NCBI GenBank assembly: GCA_910580205.1
Contig: CAJTVP010000003.1
Location: 75,597-139,596, forward strand
Source of the DNA: an uncultured Eggerthellaceae bacterium
Lineage (GTDB): Bacteria; Actinomycetota; Coriobacteriia; Coriobacteriales; Eggerthellaceae
Length of the DNA stretch: 64,000 nucleotides
Reading direction: 5' to 3'
Shown: piece after piece, positions 18,120 to 27,034 of the stretch
How positions within the stretch are numbered: position 1 is the first letter of the stretch
Layout of the letters: each line of letters begins with the position of its first letter
Translations under genes and position numbers: made by a program
Notes under the pieces: model-generated
What the model saw: the letters and a program-made list of their open reading frames with translations, nothing else
Told to the model about the DNA's origin: nothing
Databases searched by the model: none

Positions 18120-19055
18120 TCAACCGCGCGGATGGGCTTGGTGGTGCGCGCGCTGCAACCGCTCAGGGGTGAGATGCGTGTAGATCTGGGTGGTGGACAA
18201 GCTCGCGTGCCCCAGCATCTCTTGGACGCTGCGCAGATCCGCGCCGCCTGTGAGCACATCCGTGGCGAAGGTGTGCCGCATGTCGTGGGGCGTGTAGCGA
18301 GCCGCCAAACCGGCTTGGATGAGCGTGTCTTTGAACATGAGCCGGATGGCGTCTTCCGAATACCGGTTCCCACGGGCCGAGAGGAACACCCAATCCTCGG
18401 AACGCGGCCCAGCCAGCGCGGCGCGCCCGTCTTGCAGATACCGTTTCAGGGACGCTGCCGACAGCTCATGGATGGGCACGATGCGCTCCTTAGACCCCTT
18501 GCCGAAGAGCCGCACCTGCCTGCCTGCCAGATCGACGTTCCCAAGCGTGAGCGTGGAGGCCTCTTGGATGCGCGCGCCCGTGGCGTAGAGCAGCTCCAAG
18601 ACCGCCTGGTCGCGCAGCTCTTTCGCGCGTTCTTTCGCCGTGGCCGCCTCTTGGGCACGAAGGCTGTGGACCTGCAAGAGCTTCTCCATCTCCGCGCGGG
18701 GGATCACCTTCGGCAGATGCTTCTCGCTCTTGGGCCCATGCAAAGCGCTCACCGGGTCCGTCCCCACGAACCCGCGCGAAGACGCCCATCCGAAGAACCC
18801 CTTCAACGCGGACAAGCGCCGGTTCACCGTCTTGCGATCGTAGCCCGCTTGATCGAGGTAGGCCAGGTAGACCCTCGCTCCCCTGCGTCCGGGAGAGAGC
18901 GGATCGATCCCCTCCCGCTGCGCCCAGCGCTGGTACTCATCCAGATCCTGCCCGTAGGCCTTGACCGTGTTCTTGGACAGATTCTGCTCGAACTGAAGGG
19001 AAGCCAGATATCCGTCCAAAAGCGAGCCCATCTTCCCTGTTGCCGCGCCTTCCAT
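18120..19055 (-). CDS. xerC: Tyrosine recombinase XerC/XerD family
   Basis: 311-residue site-specific recombinase that resolves chromosome dimers. The N-terminal SAM-like core-binding domain (about 8-95) is followed by the catalytic domain with Arg in ATGARIQE, Lys in FGKGSKERI, HxxR in PHDMRHTFA, His in GHASLSTTQIY and the nucleophilic Tyr of that last motif. ATG at 19055 overlaps the trmFO stop as TGATG; the frame stays open upstream for 90 codons that only shadow trmFO. Neighbouring TrmFO is the usual partner of XerC-type genes, which favours XerC over XerD. Chromosomal housekeeping context, no integrase-type attachment site seen. Confidence 0.92.
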   Translation of the reverse strand: MEGAATGKMGSLLDGYLASLQFEQNLSKNTVKAYGQDLDEYQRWAQREGIDPLSPGRRGARVYLAYLDQAGYDRKTVNRRLSALKGFFGWASSRGFVGTDPVSALHGPKSEKHLPKVIPRAEMEKLLQVHSLRAQEAATAKERAKELRDQAVLELLYATGARIQEASTLTLGNVDLAGRQVRLFGKGSKERIVPIHELSAASLKRYLQDGRAALAGPRSEDWVFLSARGNRYSEDAIRLMFKDTLIQAGLAARYTPHDMRHTFATDVLTGGADLRSVQEMLGHASLSTTQIYTHLTPERLQRAHHQAHPRG

Positions 19056-20419
19056 CAAGAAGCGCTCCAGATCCCCTGGGCCCTCAGCGTTGAGACGTAC
19101 GCCTCCAAGGCCACGGCAGCCCGCTCCGCGTAGGCCCGATGCCGCTCTCGCTTGTTGCGGATCGGGTCCGCCAAGGGGGGCATGACGCCCAGGTTGACGT
19201 GCATGGGCTGGTAGGCTTTGGTGGCGGGATCGGTCGCGTGAGCCATGAGCGCCCCGAACGCCGTCTCGGGCGGCGGAACCGGAATGGACGCGCCTCTCAT
19301 CTGGGCGATGACCGAGAGTGCGCAATTCATCCCTGAGCGGATGGCCTCCATGTACCCCTCCGTGCCTGCCAGCTGCCCAGCCACATACACGGGAACGCCG
19401 CCGCGCGCCTCCGATGGCGCCGAGAGCCTGCCGAACGCGTCCATCAGGCGCGGAGCGTTCAAGAAGGTGTTGCGGTGCATGACCCCGAACCGGGCGAACT
19501 CAGCCTTCTCCAATCCTGGGATCATCCTGAACACCCGCTTCTGCTCTGGGAACGTCAGATTCGTCTGGAATCCCACCAGGTTGTAGCTCTGCCCGTTCGC
19601 GTCTTCGCGCCGCAGCTGCACCGCAGCATAGGGACGCCTGCCCGTGCGCGGATCGGTGAGGCCGACCGGTTTCAAAGCGCCGAAGCGCGGCGCATCCACG
19701 CCCGTGCGCGCCACCTCTTCGATGGGTTGGCAAGCTTGGAACAGATCCTTGGACTCGAAATCCTTCGCGATCACGCGCTCGGCATCCACGAGCGCCTCGA
19801 TGAACGCGCGGTATTCGTCAGCATCCATGGGCGCGTTGAGATAATCCCCTGCGCCCTCTTCCCCATACCGGCTCTGCTCGAAGACCACAGACCCATCCAG
19901 AGTGTCCGTCATGACGATGGGCGCGGCGGCATCGAAGAACGCCAGCTCCTCATCATCGGTCATGCGGCGAAGCTCTGCCGCCAGCGCATCCGAGGTGAGC
20001 GGACCCGTGGCGCAGATGATGGCGTCATGGCCCTCAAGCTCGGCGAAGGAGGTGATCTCATCGCGGCGAAGCTCGATCAGTTCGTGGGCGGACACCGCTT
20101 CCGTGACGGCCTTGGTGAACTGGACGCGGTCAACGGCCAGAGCGCCGCCAGCAGGTATCCGGCACGAAAGCGCGATCTGGTAGAGGGGCGACGCCAGCGC
20201 CTCTTCCTCCGCCTTGAGCATGCCGGCCGCGCTGTCAGGACGCGTGCTCTTGAAGGAGTTGGAGCAAACGAGCTCCGCCAGGCCATCGGTCTTGTGCACC
20301 GGCGTGCGCACGTCCGGCCGCATCTCGAAAAGCGTGACCGGAACGCCCGCCTTCGCCAGGCAGAGCGCCGCCTCGCTGCCGGCAAGGCCTCCTCCTATGA
20401 CTGCAACGCGTCTCTCCAT
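19055..20419 (-). CDS. trmFO: Methylenetetrahydrofolate-tRNA-(uracil-54-C5)-methyltransferase
   Basis: 454-residue FAD- and folate-dependent enzyme forming ribothymidine at position 54 of tRNA. The N-terminal Rossmann motif VAVIGGGLAGSEAAL and the diagnostic LVCSNSFKSTRPDSAAGMLK leave little doubt, with AGGALAVDRVQF and YVAGQLAGTEGYMEA further on. It distinguishes itself from the related GidA/MnmG by length and by these phrases. It sits between dprA and xerC in a tightly packed minus-strand run. Confidence 0.97.
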   Translation of the reverse strand: MERRVAVIGGGLAGSEAALCLAKAGVPVTLFEMRPDVRTPVHKTDGLAELVCSNSFKSTRPDSAAGMLKAEEEALASPLYQIALSCRIPAGGALAVDRVQFTKAVTEAVSAHELIELRRDEITSFAELEGHDAIICATGPLTSDALAAELRRMTDDEELAFFDAAAPIVMTDTLDGSVVFEQSRYGEEGAGDYLNAPMDADEYRAFIEALVDAERVIAKDFESKDLFQACQPIEEVARTGVDAPRFGALKPVGLTDPRTGRRPYAAVQLRREDANGQSYNLVGFQTNLTFPEQKRVFRMIPGLEKAEFARFGVMHRNTFLNAPRLMDAFGRLSAPSEARGGVPVYVAGQLAGTEGYMEAIRSGMNCALSVIAQMRGASIPVPPPETAFGALMAHATDPATKAYQPMHVNLGVMPPLADPIRNKRERHRAYAERAAVALEAYVSTLRAQGIWSAS

Positions 20420-20428
20420 GCGCTTAGC

Positions 20429-21367
20429 TTACCACGCATCGCGCTCCTTCACCTTGATGCCCCAGCGGCCACCGGGGTGCCGGACGGCGATGCCCTTCGC
20501 CGCCATGCGCGCGACCCATGCGTTCGTCTGCGCGGGGCCCCACGGACCACCAGCCTCCTGCGCCGCCAGCCGATTGATGGCTTCCACCCCCATGGGCGAT
20601 GCGGCCAATGCTTCTATCAGCGTTCTGTCGAACGCGCTGATCTCCACCTGCTCCCGCTCTCTCATATCCTGTTGCTTGAAGATCCCGAAGAGGGAGAACA
20701 GCGCGTCATCGAAGGAGTCATCATCCACGATGGGCGCAGCACCCTGGCAGATCAAGCGGTTCGCGCCGCGCGACTGAGGGGAGTCGATGGAGCCGGGCAC
20801 GACGAGCACATCCCTGTTCGCCCCCAGCGCCTCGTCAGCCGTGGAGAACGTGCCTGACGGCAACCCCGCCTCCACGATGAGCGTGGCTCTGGCCAATGCC
20901 GCTATGAGGCGGTTGCGCGCCCGGAACATGTAAGGCAGGGGTGGCACGGCCCACTCCCGTTCGGACACGAGCGCGCCGCCCCCGTCAACGATCCTCTGGA
21001 ACAGGCTCGCGTGCTCTCTGGGGTAGATGACATCCGCTCCTCCGCCCAAGAACACCACCGTCTTGCCGCCTGCCTCAAGCGCCGCTCGGTGGGCTTCCGC
21101 ATCGCAACCGCGCGCACCGCCCGAGATGACGGCGATGCCCTTCTCCGCAGCGCGCATGGCGAATCTCCGCGCGCAGCCAAGGCCGTAGGGCGTGGCCTTC
21201 CGAGCGCCTACGATGGCGAGCCCCTCTTGAAGCGCCGCCACATCCCCGATGGCATACAGCCGCTCTGGAGCGTCGTGGACCTCTCGAAGCGCTTGCGGGA
21301 AGAGGGGATCGTCCGCTTCCAGGATGAAGCGAGGGCCGGATATCCCTCGTTCTCGCTCAGGCCCCAT
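20429..21367 (-). CDS. dprA: DNA-processing protein DprA
   Basis: 312-residue single-strand DNA-binding protein that loads RecA during natural transformation. The Rossmann-like core shows AIVGARKATPYG, ISGGARGCDAEAHRAAL, the signature GGGADVIYPREH and EAGLPSGTFSTADEAL, followed by a C-terminal winged-helix-like region. The N-terminus is short, with the SAM domain found in many DprA proteins missing. ATG at 21367 is preceded by GGGAGGCG and overlaps comM by 11 bp; a longer frame upstream is antisense-like and rejected. Grouping with comM is the common arrangement and does not by itself prove competence. Confidence 0.93.
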   Translation of the reverse strand: MGPERERGISGPRFILEADDPLFPQALREVHDAPERLYAIGDVAALQEGLAIVGARKATPYGLGCARRFAMRAAEKGIAVISGGARGCDAEAHRAALEAGGKTVVFLGGGADVIYPREHASLFQRIVDGGGALVSEREWAVPPLPYMFRARNRLIAALARATLIVEAGLPSGTFSTADEALGANRDVLVVPGSIDSPQSRGANRLICQGAAPIVDDDSFDDALFSLFGIFKQQDMREREQVEISAFDRTLIEALAASPMGVEAINRLAAQEAGGPWGPAQTNAWVARMAAKGIAVRHPGGRWGIKVKERDAW

Positions 21368-22892
21368 GATCGCCTCCCAAAGAACCATCCACGCGCAAGG
21401 AGAACGCTTCCGCGAGCTCTTCCTCTCCCACGCGCACCACCTCGCCCATGTCAGCGATCGTCCGAGCGACCTTGAGCGTGTTGATGAGCCCGCGTCCGCT
21501 GATCCCCTCCTGCTCCGCCATGCGCCCCACGAATGCATGGGCTTCCTCGTCCAGCTTGCAGGAAGCGATGACCTGGCTGGGAGATGATGTTCCATTCGCA
21601 TCATCCTTGAGCTGCGCATCCCCCTCTTTGGCTGTTCTCCAGAGCGCGAACGCGCGCGCTTTCATGACGCCTTCGCGCAATGTGGCGGAATCGGTCCCCC
21701 GCCCCGAAGAGAGGACGCTCGCCGTTGGCAACCGCTCCACATCAAGGCGGATGCTGATGCGGTCCATCAAAGGGCCGCCGATGCGGCCGTGATACTTCAG
21801 GACCTGAGAAGACGTGCACGTGCATCGGCGCTGAGCATCGCCCAGATACCCGCAAGGGCACGGATTGGAAGCCGCCACCAGCATGAACTTCGAAGGGAGA
21901 CGCACGCTCGATTCCGCGCGGGTGAGGAACACGCTCCCGCTTTCGATGGGCTGGCGCAGGCTTTGCAATGTGGAGGCATGGAACTCGCTCAGCTCGTCCA
22001 AGAACAGAACGCCGCAGTGGGCCAACGACACCTCGCCCGGCTTGATGGGCGAGCCGCCTCCGAGGAGCCCAGCGGTGGTGGCTGAGTGATGCGGGTTCCT
22101 GAATGGGCGATGCCCTGCCAGGATGCCATCGATGCTCTCCCCCGCCACTGAATGCACCACGGCCGCCTCCAGCATCTCTTCTTCTGTGAGCGGCGGCAAG
22201 ATGGAAGCCATCCGGGATGCCAACATGGTCTTGCCAGAGCCGGGCGGCCCCATCATCAAGAGCCCATGGTTGCCCGCAGCAGCTATCTGGAATGCGCGTT
22301 TCGCGACATCATGCCCATAGATGTCTTTGTAATCCAGCCCGTCCGCAGCTTCGCAAGCGCCTGATGCGCCGCCTCTCTTGGCAAGATCCTCGAAAGGCTC
22401 TGAGCCGTGGAGCAGTCCCAGATCCTTGATGCCCAGCTGCACCAGGTCGTTGATGGGCGCTGGGCGTTGAAGAGCGCTCACGAATCGCAGGCCAAGGCGT
22501 TTCGCGCACACGGCGAACGCGAGGTCCCCGATCACGGGGCGCACCTCTCCCTGCAAGGACAGCTCCCCGACGAAGAGCTTCCCTTCCATCGCGGAGAGCG
22601 GGATCTGGCCGGTGGCTGCGAGAATGCCCAACGCGATGGGCAGATCGAACCCGGATCCAGTCTTCTTGATGTTGCTGGGCGCCAGGTTCACGATGAACCG
22701 CCGGGAAGGCATGGCGAACCCCGATTTCTTGATGGCGGAGCGGACCCGCTCCCGCGCTTCTTGCACGGCGGTATCGGCCATCCCCACGATGGACATCCCT
22801 GGCAATTCGCTTCCGACGGACACTTCCACGGTGACGGGCTGCGCTTCCACCCCATTCAGGCATGCGCTCTGAACTGCGCATATCCCATCCAC
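21357..22892 (-). CDS. YifB/ComM family Mg-chelatase-like ATPase
   Basis: 511-residue AAA+ protein; characterised ComM is a hexameric branch-migration helicase in transformation. An N-terminal Lon-protease-like fold (about residues 1-170) precedes the ATPase with Walker A MMGPPGSGKTMLASRM, the Mg-chelatase phrase PFRNPHHSATTAGLLGGG, Walker B GVLFLDELSEF and NPCPCGYLG with a CxC zinc pattern. The start is GTG at 22892, immediately after the yraN stop. Tight coupling to dprA downstream. Confidence 0.93.
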   Translation of the reverse strand: MDGICAVQSACLNGVEAQPVTVEVSVGSELPGMSIVGMADTAVQEARERVRSAIKKSGFAMPSRRFIVNLAPSNIKKTGSGFDLPIALGILAATGQIPLSAMEGKLFVGELSLQGEVRPVIGDLAFAVCAKRLGLRFVSALQRPAPINDLVQLGIKDLGLLHGSEPFEDLAKRGGASGACEAADGLDYKDIYGHDVAKRAFQIAAAGNHGLLMMGPPGSGKTMLASRMASILPPLTEEEMLEAAVVHSVAGESIDGILAGHRPFRNPHHSATTAGLLGGGSPIKPGEVSLAHCGVLFLDELSEFHASTLQSLRQPIESGSVFLTRAESSVRLPSKFMLVAASNPCPCGYLGDAQRRCTCTSSQVLKYHGRIGGPLMDRISIRLDVERLPTASVLSSGRGTDSATLREGVMKARAFALWRTAKEGDAQLKDDANGTSSPSQVIASCKLDEEAHAFVGRMAEQEGISGRGLINTLKVARTIADMGEVVRVGEEELAEAFSLRVDGSLGGDHGA

Positions 22893-22893
22893 C

Positions 22894-23340
22894 TCACGCC
22901 GCCGAGAAGGCGTTGATCTGATGGCGGATCATGGCCTTCTCATTTCCCATGACCACGATGGAGATGACATCGAAGCGCACGGGATAGTCGACGCTGTCAT
23001 AATCAGCCAGATACGCCAATGCGATCTTCTCGTATTTGGACCGCTTCTGGGCCGTGACCGCTTCGGCCGGGAACCCATGATCGCGACCCTTGCGCGTCTT
23101 GACCTCGATGAACACGATCGCATCCTCATCTTTGGCGATGATGTCGGCTTCCCCGGCATAACAGCGCCAATTCCTCTCCAAGATCTCATAGCCCCGCCGT
23201 TCAAGGAACCGCGCCGCCGCCTGCTCCCCTCGCGCGCCGAGCGCCTTGTTGCGCTTGCCCGGTTTCGACCGCTTCGCGCCTTCTTCCTTCTCTCGGATCG
23301 AACCCGCTGCCTTTGGCCTTTCCAGAACCGTCTGCGTCAT
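22894..23340 (-). CDS. UPF0102 (YraN) family endonuclease-like protein
   Basis: 148-residue protein of the YraN family, a PD-(D/E)XK nuclease fold of uncertain role. The core reads LGARGEQAAARFLERRGYEI, then GEADIIAKDEDAIVFIEVK, which supplies the acidic residues and ExK. About 30 residues of basic N-terminus are extra. The ATG at 23340 has AAAGGAGG eight bases upstream and is preferred over an ATG at 23394. It lies directly upstream of comM. Location downstream of rnhB in the same direction fits the rplS-rnhB-yraN order seen in many bacteria. Confidence 0.9.
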   Translation of the reverse strand: MTQTVLERPKAAGSIREKEEGAKRSKPGKRNKALGARGEQAAARFLERRGYEILERNWRCYAGEADIIAKDEDAIVFIEVKTRKGRDHGFPAEAVTAQKRSKYEKIALAYLADYDSVDYPVRFDVISIVVMGNEKAMIRHQINAFSAA

Positions 23341-23607
23341 GAATCCTCCTTTTTCGATGATCTCGAACTTAAGGGGTCCATTCGTCAGATCCATGGAAGC
23401 TTTTCATCAGTTCCGTTGCGCTCATTGATCGCGTTTCCACCAAGACCGTTGCCGAAGTTGATCGCGCTTCTTTCCGTGGAGCATCGGATGATGGCGAAAG
23501 CTCGGGAGGAGATCGGACGCGTTTTCATCAAAGATCGCATCCAGGATGGGGCGCGCTTCGCCTTGCGAATCAGCGCAGCAGCAGGAGAACGAGGACGATG
23601 GCGCTTG

Positions 23608-24378
23608 CTAGAGCTTCGTGCAAAAGGTCTTTCGATGGATGGTGGACAGCCCAAGCCGCCTCACCGCGCCGATGTGGGAAACGGAGCCATAGCCTTTGTG
23701 GAAAGCGAAGCCGTAGCCTGGATGCAGCTGATCCATCTCCACCATCAAGGCGTCCCGCGCCACCTTGGCGATGACCGAAGCAGCCGCGATGGAGGCGCAC
23801 CGAGCATCTCCTTTGATCACGTTCACCTCGCGCTCATCGAAATGCAGCGGATTGCCATCCACGAGCACGATGTCAGGGTGGACGCCCTGGGCCTCCACCT
23901 GCGCCAAGACTCCGGAGAACGCCATCTTGAGGCAAGCGGCCATCCCGCGCTCGTCTATCAGCTGCGGCTCCACGTAGAACACCCCATGTGCGCACGCGCT
24001 CTCTTCGATGCGGACGGCCACCTCTTCGCGCGCGGAAGGGCTGAGCTTCTTGGAATCATCCAGCCGCTCCACCATCATCTTCTCCGGATCGAAGATCACC
24101 GCGCCCACCGCCAAAGGACCGGCGATCGCGCCCCTCCCCACTTCATCCAATCCGCAGATGACCGAAGCGCCCCTCTCTTGCGCCAGCTCCCGCTCGAACC
24201 CGTAGAGCGCTGAGAGCCTCTCCTGCTCACGAGCGGCCACTGCGACCCTGCGACGAGCCCGCGCCAACGCTTCGCGCACCCCTTTGCGCGCGTCTGAAGC
24301 GCATTCTTCTTCCAGCTTCGCCAGCTCCTCAGCATCAGCGGATGCGATGCGCTCTTTCATCTGGATGACGGATGCCAC
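23608..24378 (-). CDS. rnhB: Ribonuclease HII
   Basis: 256-residue nuclease that removes ribonucleotides from DNA-RNA duplexes. The catalytic acid cluster appears in ICGLDEVGRGAIAGPLAVGA, VDGNPLHF and GDARCASIAAASVIAKVARD. About 70 helical, charged residues precede the core, as in Bacillus-type RNase HII. GTG at 24378 is chosen because GGGAGGG lies about 10 bases upstream; a longer frame from 24417 would run through the rplS terminator. The 267 bp between its stop and yraN contain no recognisable gene. Confidence 0.94.
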   Translation of the reverse strand: MASVIQMKERIASADAEELAKLEEECASDARKGVREALARARRRVAVAAREQERLSALYGFERELAQERGASVICGLDEVGRGAIAGPLAVGAVIFDPEKMMVERLDDSKKLSPSAREEVAVRIEESACAHGVFYVEPQLIDERGMAACLKMAFSGVLAQVEAQGVHPDIVLVDGNPLHFDEREVNVIKGDARCASIAAASVIAKVARDALMVEMDQLHPGYGFAFHKGYGSVSHIGAVRRLGLSTIHRKTFCTKL

Positions 24379-24400
24379 CGTGCTTTCGCCCTCCCTGCAT

Positions 24401-24429
24401 AAAAAAGAACCCGGCAAGCGGGTTCTTCA
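24401..24429 (-). terminator. Rho-independent terminator after rplS
   Basis: Stem GAACCCG / CGGGTTC with a 5-base loop, followed on the minus strand by six T. It lies between the rplS stop and rnhB, so rnhB is either read through or has its own promoter. Confidence 0.88.
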
Positions 24430-24452
24430 ATAGATCCGGTGATGAGCGCGTC

Positions 24453-24800
24453 CTACTGGAACGCCTTCTCCTTGATCTTGGCGGCCTTGCCCACCTTGTT
24501 GCGGAGATAGTACAGCTTCGCACGACGGACCTGGCCGCGGCGCGTCACCTCGATCTTCTCGATCTTGGGGGAGTTGACCGGGAACGTGCGCTCCACGCCC
24601 ACAGAGAAGCTCACCTTGCGAACGGTGAACGTCTCACGGGAGGACTCGCCATGGCGGCGGATGACGTCACCTTGGAACACCTGGATCCTCTCACGGTTGC
24701 CCTCGGTGATGCGATAGTGCACCTTCACGTTGTCGCCCGGCTGGAAGTCAGGAACGTCCTGCTTGATGTCCTGCGTTTCAATAGCGCGAATGATATCCAT
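24453..24800 (-). CDS. rplS: 50S ribosomal protein L19
   Basis: 115-residue ribosomal protein at the 30S-50S interface. Typical phrases are DFQPGDNVKVHYRITEGNR, RIQVFQGDVIRR and FPVNSPKIEKIEV, with RRAKLYYLRNKVGKAAKIKE at the end. ATG at 24800 follows a GTGGGG box; a GTG four codons upstream is less likely. Single gene with its own terminator, divergent spacing of about 150 bp from the synthetase-like gene to its right. Confidence 0.97.
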   Translation of the reverse strand: MDIIRAIETQDIKQDVPDFQPGDNVKVHYRITEGNRERIQVFQGDVIRRHGESSRETFTVRKVSFSVGVERTFPVNSPKIEKIEVTRRGQVRRAKLYYLRNKVGKAAKIKEKAFQ

Positions 24801-24946
24801 TTCAAACCCCACTCGTATCGAACAAAAGCTTTTTCGTTTCTTTCCGCATTACAGCGCGATTTGCAAGTATAACGCTGCCCATCACGGTTTGCAACGGAAG
24901 ATTCCGCCATTCCCGCAAAAGGCCCTTCGGATGCGGAAGCCCGGAT

Positions 24947-26986
24947 CTAGAACTGGCTCTCATGCTTGCGGAAGAAGTCGAATCGCGGCGGCAGCTCGCG
25001 CACTTCATGCTCCCCTGCGTCTATCTCCCCTGCATGGCAGAGCTCTTCATTGCTGTTGAAATCATAGGTCCAGCTGAAGAAGTCTTCCGGCGCGAAGTCC
25101 AGATAATCGCAGATGGTCTCGCAGCCCTTCGGCACCACCGGGTGCATCATGAGCGTGCAGATGCGCAAGAGGTAGAATGAATCCAACAGCACCTGACGGC
25201 GCATCTCCGTTGCCTCCGGCCTTCCCTCTTCCTCCGCCTGCGCAGCCTCCTTGATGCCGTCAGCCCAATGCTTGTTCGCGAAGCGGATGAATTCATCAGC
25301 CAGCTGCATCACGGAATGGAACTCGAAGGAATGCATCATCCGCTCGTAGCTCGCCAGCGCCTCCTTGGCCCGCGCCTCCACTTCTGGAGCCGGCTCTCCC
25401 AGAGGCATGGCGCCACCATGCTTCGCCGCTTCATAGAAGCAGCTGCGCGCGAGCCGGTTGAACACGTTGGTGAGCAGCGCTCCCTCCTTGAGCACCGGGT
25501 CAGAGACGCGCTTGTCCGCTCTCTGCTCATCGGTGAGCGCAGGATCGAAGGGCTTCGGCTTGAAGCCGACCGAACGCTGCCCCAGCCCCAGGGCCAGGAA
25601 GTGAGCTCGCAGCTGTTCGGGCGTGTAATGCTCCAGAAGCTCTTCGCCGGTGGGCGGCTTGACATCCCCCGAAGAGGAAGCCTTCGTCTTGCCGAAGAGC
25701 AGGTGATGGTTCGCGATGAGCGTGGTCTGGCGCAGGGGCTTCGCATCCGGGCCGCCGAACACGCCGCGCTTGCCGAGCGCTTCCCAGATGGCCGGCTGCG
25801 CCACGCCATAGAAGTAGATGTTGTCCTGTCCGATGAACTGATAGACCTGCGCCTCGTCCGAGCACCAGAAATCCCGCCAGGTGTTGCGCGGGAGCGCCAG
25901 CTCGTCGTTGAGAGCGATGGTGAACGAGATGGGCGCCCAGAGCGATTCGGGCCAGCACCAGACGGTGAGGTCCTCCACGCCATCCAGCACCGGCGCGCGC
26001 ACGCCCCATTCGATCGAGCCGGTGATCCGGAACGGGACGAGGGTCTTGGACGTGCGGAACCGGATGTCCGCCTCCTCCAGGGCCGCCTTCGCCACATCCC
26101 TGTCAGCGATGCTCTCGAATTGCAGCTCGAAGCTGTGCTTGCCCTTCTCCGCCTCCGTGAAGGTGTGCGCGGGCAGCTGATCGGCCAAGAGCAGATAGGC
26201 GTCCATGCACTCGTTCTTCACGAAGATGACCGGAGGGGCCAGAAACTCGTCAACGGATTTGGCCACCACCGGGCGCGTCTGCCCGTCCTGCCGCCACGCC
26301 TCCACGAGGCCCTTCAAGAACGTGGAGAAGGCGGGCAGGTCGAAATACCAGTTCTTCACCGGGCGCATCTCAGGCACCGTGCCGGTGATGGAGGAGCGCG
26401 GGTTCGGCAAGTCCGCCGGCGCATAGCTGTGCCCCAGGTCGCACTCGTCCGCATAGGCGTGCTCCGCCTTGCACCCCGCCACCGGGCAATGAGACCCTTG
26501 CACCTGCCGCCCGTTCAGAAACGTGTTCGCCTGCTCATCGAAGAACTGCATGGTCTCTTCCAAATGGAGGTAGCCCTGCTCATAGAGCCCTTCGATCAGC
26601 ACCTCCGACAGGGTTTGATGGACGTCTTTGCAACGCCCGATGCCGCTGCCTTCGAAGATGTCCAAGCTCACGTCGAACGCGTCCAGAGTCTCTTTCTGGC
26701 GGATATGGTTGCCCATCACGTACTCTTCGATGGTGCCTGAGAACGTTCCGGCTTCCACCGCCTTGCGGTACCCCTCGTTGATGGGAGAGCCGAAACAATC
26801 CGTGCCGGACACGAATCGGACGTTCTCAGCCCCGATCCTATCCCGCAAGAAGCGCGCGAACACGTCCGCGGGGATGAACACGCCGCCGATGTGCCCGAAG
26901 TGCAACGGCTTGTTGCCATAGGGCATCCCGGCGGTCACCACCGCCCGTTTCGGCCAGACCAGATCAGAATCATATGAATGGCTCAT
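24947..26986 (-). CDS. Divergent methionyl-tRNA synthetase-like class I ligase
   Basis: 679-residue class I synthetase closest in layout to MetRS. The HIGH-equivalent is HFGH at residues 29-32 in GNKPLHFGHIGG, a Cys/His-rich connective segment lies near 165-190 (HCPVAGCKAEH, ADECDLGHSY), and the WCWPESLWAPI and FIGQDNIYFYG phrases match the MetRS catalytic core. The KMSKS loop, expected near residue 432, reads FGKTKASSSGDV, so the second lysine position and Met are replaced. Insertions around residues 230-330 are unlike canonical MetRS. It ends an apparent transaldolase-rho-sppA operon. Whether it is the only MetRS of this organism or a paralogue is not decidable here. Confidence 0.82.
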   Translation of the reverse strand: MSHSYDSDLVWPKRAVVTAGMPYGNKPLHFGHIGGVFIPADVFARFLRDRIGAENVRFVSGTDCFGSPINEGYRKAVEAGTFSGTIEEYVMGNHIRQKETLDAFDVSLDIFEGSGIGRCKDVHQTLSEVLIEGLYEQGYLHLEETMQFFDEQANTFLNGRQVQGSHCPVAGCKAEHAYADECDLGHSYAPADLPNPRSSITGTVPEMRPVKNWYFDLPAFSTFLKGLVEAWRQDGQTRPVVAKSVDEFLAPPVIFVKNECMDAYLLLADQLPAHTFTEAEKGKHSFELQFESIADRDVAKAALEEADIRFRTSKTLVPFRITGSIEWGVRAPVLDGVEDLTVWCWPESLWAPISFTIALNDELALPRNTWRDFWCSDEAQVYQFIGQDNIYFYGVAQPAIWEALGKRGVFGGPDAKPLRQTTLIANHHLLFGKTKASSSGDVKPPTGEELLEHYTPEQLRAHFLALGLGQRSVGFKPKPFDPALTDEQRADKRVSDPVLKEGALLTNVFNRLARSCFYEAAKHGGAMPLGEPAPEVEARAKEALASYERMMHSFEFHSVMQLADEFIRFANKHWADGIKEAAQAEEEGRPEATEMRRQVLLDSFYLLRICTLMMHPVVPKGCETICDYLDFAPEDFFSWTYDFNSNEELCHAGEIDAGEHEVRELPPRFDFFRKHESQF

Positions 26987-27034
26987 GAGCTGCCTTCCAT
27001 GCCTCTCTCGAACGTTCCGTCGCGATGCTCCGCT

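Noticed and set aside
19056..19325. 90-residue N-terminal extension of the Xer recombinase
   Set aside because: It overlaps trmFO entirely and has no recombinase similarity; ATG at 19055 overlaps the trmFO stop as expected for coupling.
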